A stretch of 64,000 nt of DNA from Deltaproteobacteria bacterium (GTDB lineage Bacteria > Desulfobacterota > Desulfomonilia > UBA1062), in assembly GCA_018434685.1 (NCBI GenBank), contig JAHDOV010000002.1, forward strand, positions 62,001 to 126,000, given 5' to 3'. A model generated the notes under the pieces. It worked only from the letters and a program-made list of their open reading frames with translations, did not search any database and was not told where the DNA came from. Shown one piece after another: positions 61,745 through 64,000 of the stretch (positions within the stretch are counted from its first letter, which is position 1; every line of letters starts with the position of its first letter). The position numbers and the translations under genes are program-made.

Positions 61745-62695
61745 ATGGGGGTCTGGAGATTCCTGAATGCATATGCTGATCACCTGTATCTCGAAGAGCG
61801 GCTCACCATTGCCATGGCAGTGCTCATCAATCTCCTCGTGGTTGTCTTTGCAGGATTCGAGCAGGCCCGGGACATCTTCGCCATCAACGTCCTCATCATC
61901 GCCGTCATCCTCATCGCTTCCGCCACGCACCGGCACTTCAACAGCCAGTGGCTCGGGTTTCTCAGAGACTGGTATGCCATCCCGGCCATCATCACCATCT
62001 ACCTGGAAAACAGGAAACTCATCCCGCTGGTCAACCCCCATGACCTGGATACCCTCATCATGCAGATCGACCGCTGGCTCTTCTTCGGCCACGATCCCAC
62101 CATACTCCTCGAGCGGGTGACCTTCCCGGTCATCTCCGAGGTGCTCCAGATCGCGTATGCCAGCTTCTACTTCCTCCCCCTGACCCTGTGCGTGCTCCTG
62201 TACCGGAGGCGGTCCTTCCTTGATTTTCACATAAACACCTCCACCATCATCATGGGATTCTACCTCTCCTACCTCGGGTACTACTTCACCCCGGTCATCG
62301 GCCCCCGCTTCACCATGGACCACCTTCAGAGTTTTCCCCTGAGCGGGATTCTCACCTTCGATCTCGTGAGACACACGCTGGCTGCTGCAGAAGGCATGAT
62401 GCGGGACTGCTGTCCGAGCGGACACGCCCTCGTTTCCCTGCTGACAATCCTGCTCGCACGGAGATACTGCAGGACTTTCTACCGCGCCTCATGTCTCTGG
62501 GCAGGACTCATCGTCATCTCCACGGTGTACCTGCGCTACCACTACGTGGCAGATATCCTCGCAGGGCTGCTTCTCGGGATCGCCGTATACCTCTTTGGAC
62601 CGGCCGTGGCACGGCGGTTCATCCTGGGGGCACAGCCATACCCGCAGGACTCGGGCATGGGGGCAGGCACGGAGAAACAGGCACGGGACCGCTAG
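61745..62695 (+). CDS. PAP2-family membrane phosphatase
   Basis: A 316-residue integral-membrane phosphatase or phosphotransferase of the PAP2 superfamily, acting on lipid phosphates. About seven hydrophobic segments are present. Active-site motifs: GYYFTPVIGPRF near 200 (motif 1 of the inositol-phosphorylceramide-synthase-like PAP2_3 type), CCPSGHALVS near 236 (motif 2 with PSGH) and YLRYHYVADILAG near 276 (R-x5-H-x3-D-like motif 3). The start is uncertain; ATGs at 61715, 61733 and 61745 are in frame, the last following GGGGG. The stop codon overlaps the convergent GNAT gene within CTAG. Confidence 0.85.
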   Translation: MGVWRFLNAYADHLYLEERLTIAMAVLINLLVVVFAGFEQARDIFAINVLIIAVILIASATHRHFNSQWLGFLRDWYAIPAIITIYLENRKLIPLVNPHDLDTLIMQIDRWLFFGHDPTILLERVTFPVISEVLQIAYASFYFLPLTLCVLLYRRRSFLDFHINTSTIIMGFYLSYLGYYFTPVIGPRFTMDHLQSFPLSGILTFDLVRHTLAAAEGMMRDCCPSGHALVSLLTILLARRYCRTFYRASCLWAGLIVISTVYLRYHYVADILAGLLLGIAVYLFGPAVARRFILGAQPYPQDSGMGAGTEKQARDR

Positions 62696-63813
62696 AGTAC
62701 CGGCCGCTCGTAGATCCGGTAGGTCTTGTAATGATCTGCGAACAGGGGCTTCAGGGCGCCGATCATCTTCGTGTTCGTCTCCACGACGAGCGAGCAGTCC
62801 GACTCGGTGTATCCCAGGGCGATCCCGTTCTCGATGGTCATGAGGTAGAAGATATCGTCTATCTTCCGGCCGCGGTATTCCGGCAGGACCCCCATGATGA
62901 GCGTGCGGATCTTCCTGGTCTTTTTCGCCTCTGCCATGAACCTGAGCAGACGCCAGGGGTAGAGCCTGCCGTTGAGGATCCGCAGTGCAGGGTTCACGTC
63001 GGGGATCGATATGATGAAGCCGATCGTCGTGCCGTTGTGTTCTGCGAAGATGGAGAGCTCCGGTATGGCGATCATCTTGAGTTCCTGGTAAAACATCTCG
63101 ATCTGGGCATCCGTCAGGGGGAGATGGCCCCAGTTGCCCTCCCAGGCGACATTGAATATCTCCTGGATCTGCTTGACCCTCCTGGCCATGTCTCGCTCCT
63201 CGAGCAGTTTGAATTCCACATCGAGGTTCTTCATGATGTTGTCTTTGACATCCTTGAGATAGGGCCGGTAATCCTCGATCTTCCGGACAAGGTAGCAGTA
63301 CCAGTCGATGCACTTGGTGAACCCGCAGGCCTCGGCAAGGTCCTTGTAGTAGGGCGCGAAGTGGAAGAGGCCCGCCACGGGCATCACCTCGAGGCCCTCT
63401 GCCTCGAAACCGACGGAATCGTAGACCGAGAAGCTCTGAGGGCCGTTCATGACCTTCTTGCCTTTGACGCGCAGCCAGTCAGAGGCGGCATCGAAGAGAG
63501 CGCGCGCCACCTCCTCATCGTTGACTGCCTCGAAGAAGCCGAAAAACCCTGTTTCGTTGTCGTATTTCTTCTCGTAGAGGTGATTCACCTGGGCGGTGAT
63601 GCGGCCTGCCGGCACACCCTCCCGGTAGGCCAGGAAGAACTCTGCCTCGCCGATATCGAAGAAGTAGCCCGTGCCCGGCGTGAACAGCTTCTTCTGTTCG
63701 CTGATGATCGGGGGGATCCACAGGGGATCGTTCTCATAGATCCGGGCAGACCAGGGGAGCATGATGAACTCCCTGAGCATCTTTCTGCCTGCCACCCTCT
63801 TGATCTCGATCAT
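62692..63813 (-). CDS. GNAT-like N-acetyltransferase (YghO-type)
   Basis: A 373-residue protein of the YghO-like group, cytoplasmic, annotated widely as GNAT-like. The start MIEIKRVAGRKMLREFIMLPWSARIYENDPLWIPPII is conserved in this group (split here as RKMLREFIMLPW and YENDPLWIPP). GPQSFSVYDSVGFEAEGL near 124 and a GNAT-like core RTLIMGVLPEYRGRKIDDIFYLM near 305 follow. Function unproven; lipid or polyamine acylation has been suggested for relatives. AAGGA precedes the ATG. It is convergent with PAP2, their stops overlapping. 63814-64000 holds no gene I can recognise. Confidence 0.8.
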   Translation of the reverse strand: MIEIKRVAGRKMLREFIMLPWSARIYENDPLWIPPIISEQKKLFTPGTGYFFDIGEAEFFLAYREGVPAGRITAQVNHLYEKKYDNETGFFGFFEAVNDEEVARALFDAASDWLRVKGKKVMNGPQSFSVYDSVGFEAEGLEVMPVAGLFHFAPYYKDLAEACGFTKCIDWYCYLVRKIEDYRPYLKDVKDNIMKNLDVEFKLLEERDMARRVKQIQEIFNVAWEGNWGHLPLTDAQIEMFYQELKMIAIPELSIFAEHNGTTIGFIISIPDVNPALRILNGRLYPWRLLRFMAEAKKTRKIRTLIMGVLPEYRGRKIDDIFYLMTIENGIALGYTESDCSLVVETNTKMIGALKPLFADHYKTYRIYERPVL

Positions 63814-64000
63814 GACATTCCTTCTCCATTGCAGAAAACAACCACGAATATAATAATAGCAGACCAGTCCAGAAAAAAAAGATCGTCAGAAAATATGAAA
63901 TCTTACACCGGAAGTCCCCGGGGGGAAGACTCCCCGCTCATGCACCCCGCCCGGGAACGGGGCACCCCCCTCAGAAGCACCCTCCTATCGAGACCGCCCC

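Overview
The window looks like a stretch of chromosome from a GC-rich, Gram-negative bacterium. It encodes outer-membrane and lipoprotein-type proteins, a MATE pump, a menaquinone-type methyltransferase, an oxygen-labile Fe-S serine dehydratase and many small metabolic operons. The gene mix suggests a Desulfobacterota (deltaproteobacterial) or related lineage: a DRG-type GTPase, a Ni-pincer-type ornithine cyclodeaminase, a cyclic-2,3-diphosphoglycerate-synthetase-like GTPase and a Cam-type carbonic anhydrase sit beside an AlkB-type alkane monooxygenase. This lineage is an inference; no rRNA or marker gene fixes it. Nearly every base is coding, and I saw no phage, IS element, integron or CRISPR array. 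One tRNA gene (Asp) is present.

Layout. 1-4.1 kb (minus): anti-sigma factor (cut by the window edge), ECF sigma factor, RluA-type pseudouridine synthase, FtsH. 4.3-7.6 kb (plus): exported MsrAB, asparagine synthetase. 7.6-10.5 kb: acyl-CoA synthetase and DAHP synthase, divergent around a perfect 16-bp inverted repeat. 10.5-19.7 kb: amidohydrolase, class II aldolase, FadL-type porin, RuBisCO-like protein (RLP), class III aminotransferase and FGGY kinase, all on the minus strand, with a divergent AraC-type regulator. This is the best candidate for an undescribed pathway. 19.8-24.3 kb: degenerate molybdopterin-domain protein, a tiny ORF coupled to a UbiE/MenG methyltransferase, DRG/TGS GTPase, Ni-pincer ornithine cyclodeaminase homologue. 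24.3-30.1 kb: carbamate kinase with a cDPG-synthetase-like GTPase, a secreted protein, CYTH protein, MATE pump, small protein. 30.4-39.2 kb (plus): L-serine dehydratase, a DUF7662-like small protein, an acetoacetate-decarboxylase-like / PhzF / penicillin-acylase operon, gamma carbonic anhydrase, DUF1015 protein, cyclic-nucleotide-binding protein. 39.4-48.7 kb (minus): geranylgeranyl-reductase-like flavoprotein with a cyclopropane fatty acid synthase, DUF2914 protein, lipoprotein, YbaK-type deacylase, DUF3999-like protein, nitroreductase, DUF169 protein, HDOD response regulator. 48.8-60.3 kb (minus): large hybrid histidine kinase, acyl-CoA transferase/GNAT fusion, AlkB, methyltransferase plus DUF374 acyltransferase, transglutaminase-like lipoprotein, WbqC protein, FmdB-type zinc ribbon. 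60.5-64 kb: NfnA/PyrK-like flavoprotein, tRNA-Asp, PAP2 phosphatase, and a convergent GNAT-like protein.

How they work together. The RLP cluster reads as a small catabolic module: outer-membrane entry (FadL), phosphorylation (FGGY), amination or deamination (class III aminotransferase), C-C chemistry or enolisation (RLP) and retro-aldol cleavage or dehydration (class II aldolase), controlled by the divergent AraC protein. The ornithine cyclodeaminase, carbamate kinase and GTPase point to ornithine/citrulline/carbamoyl-phosphate metabolism. AlkB, acyl-CoA synthetase, CFA synthase, FadL and acyltransferase genes together suggest active alkane, fatty-acid and membrane-lipid metabolism.
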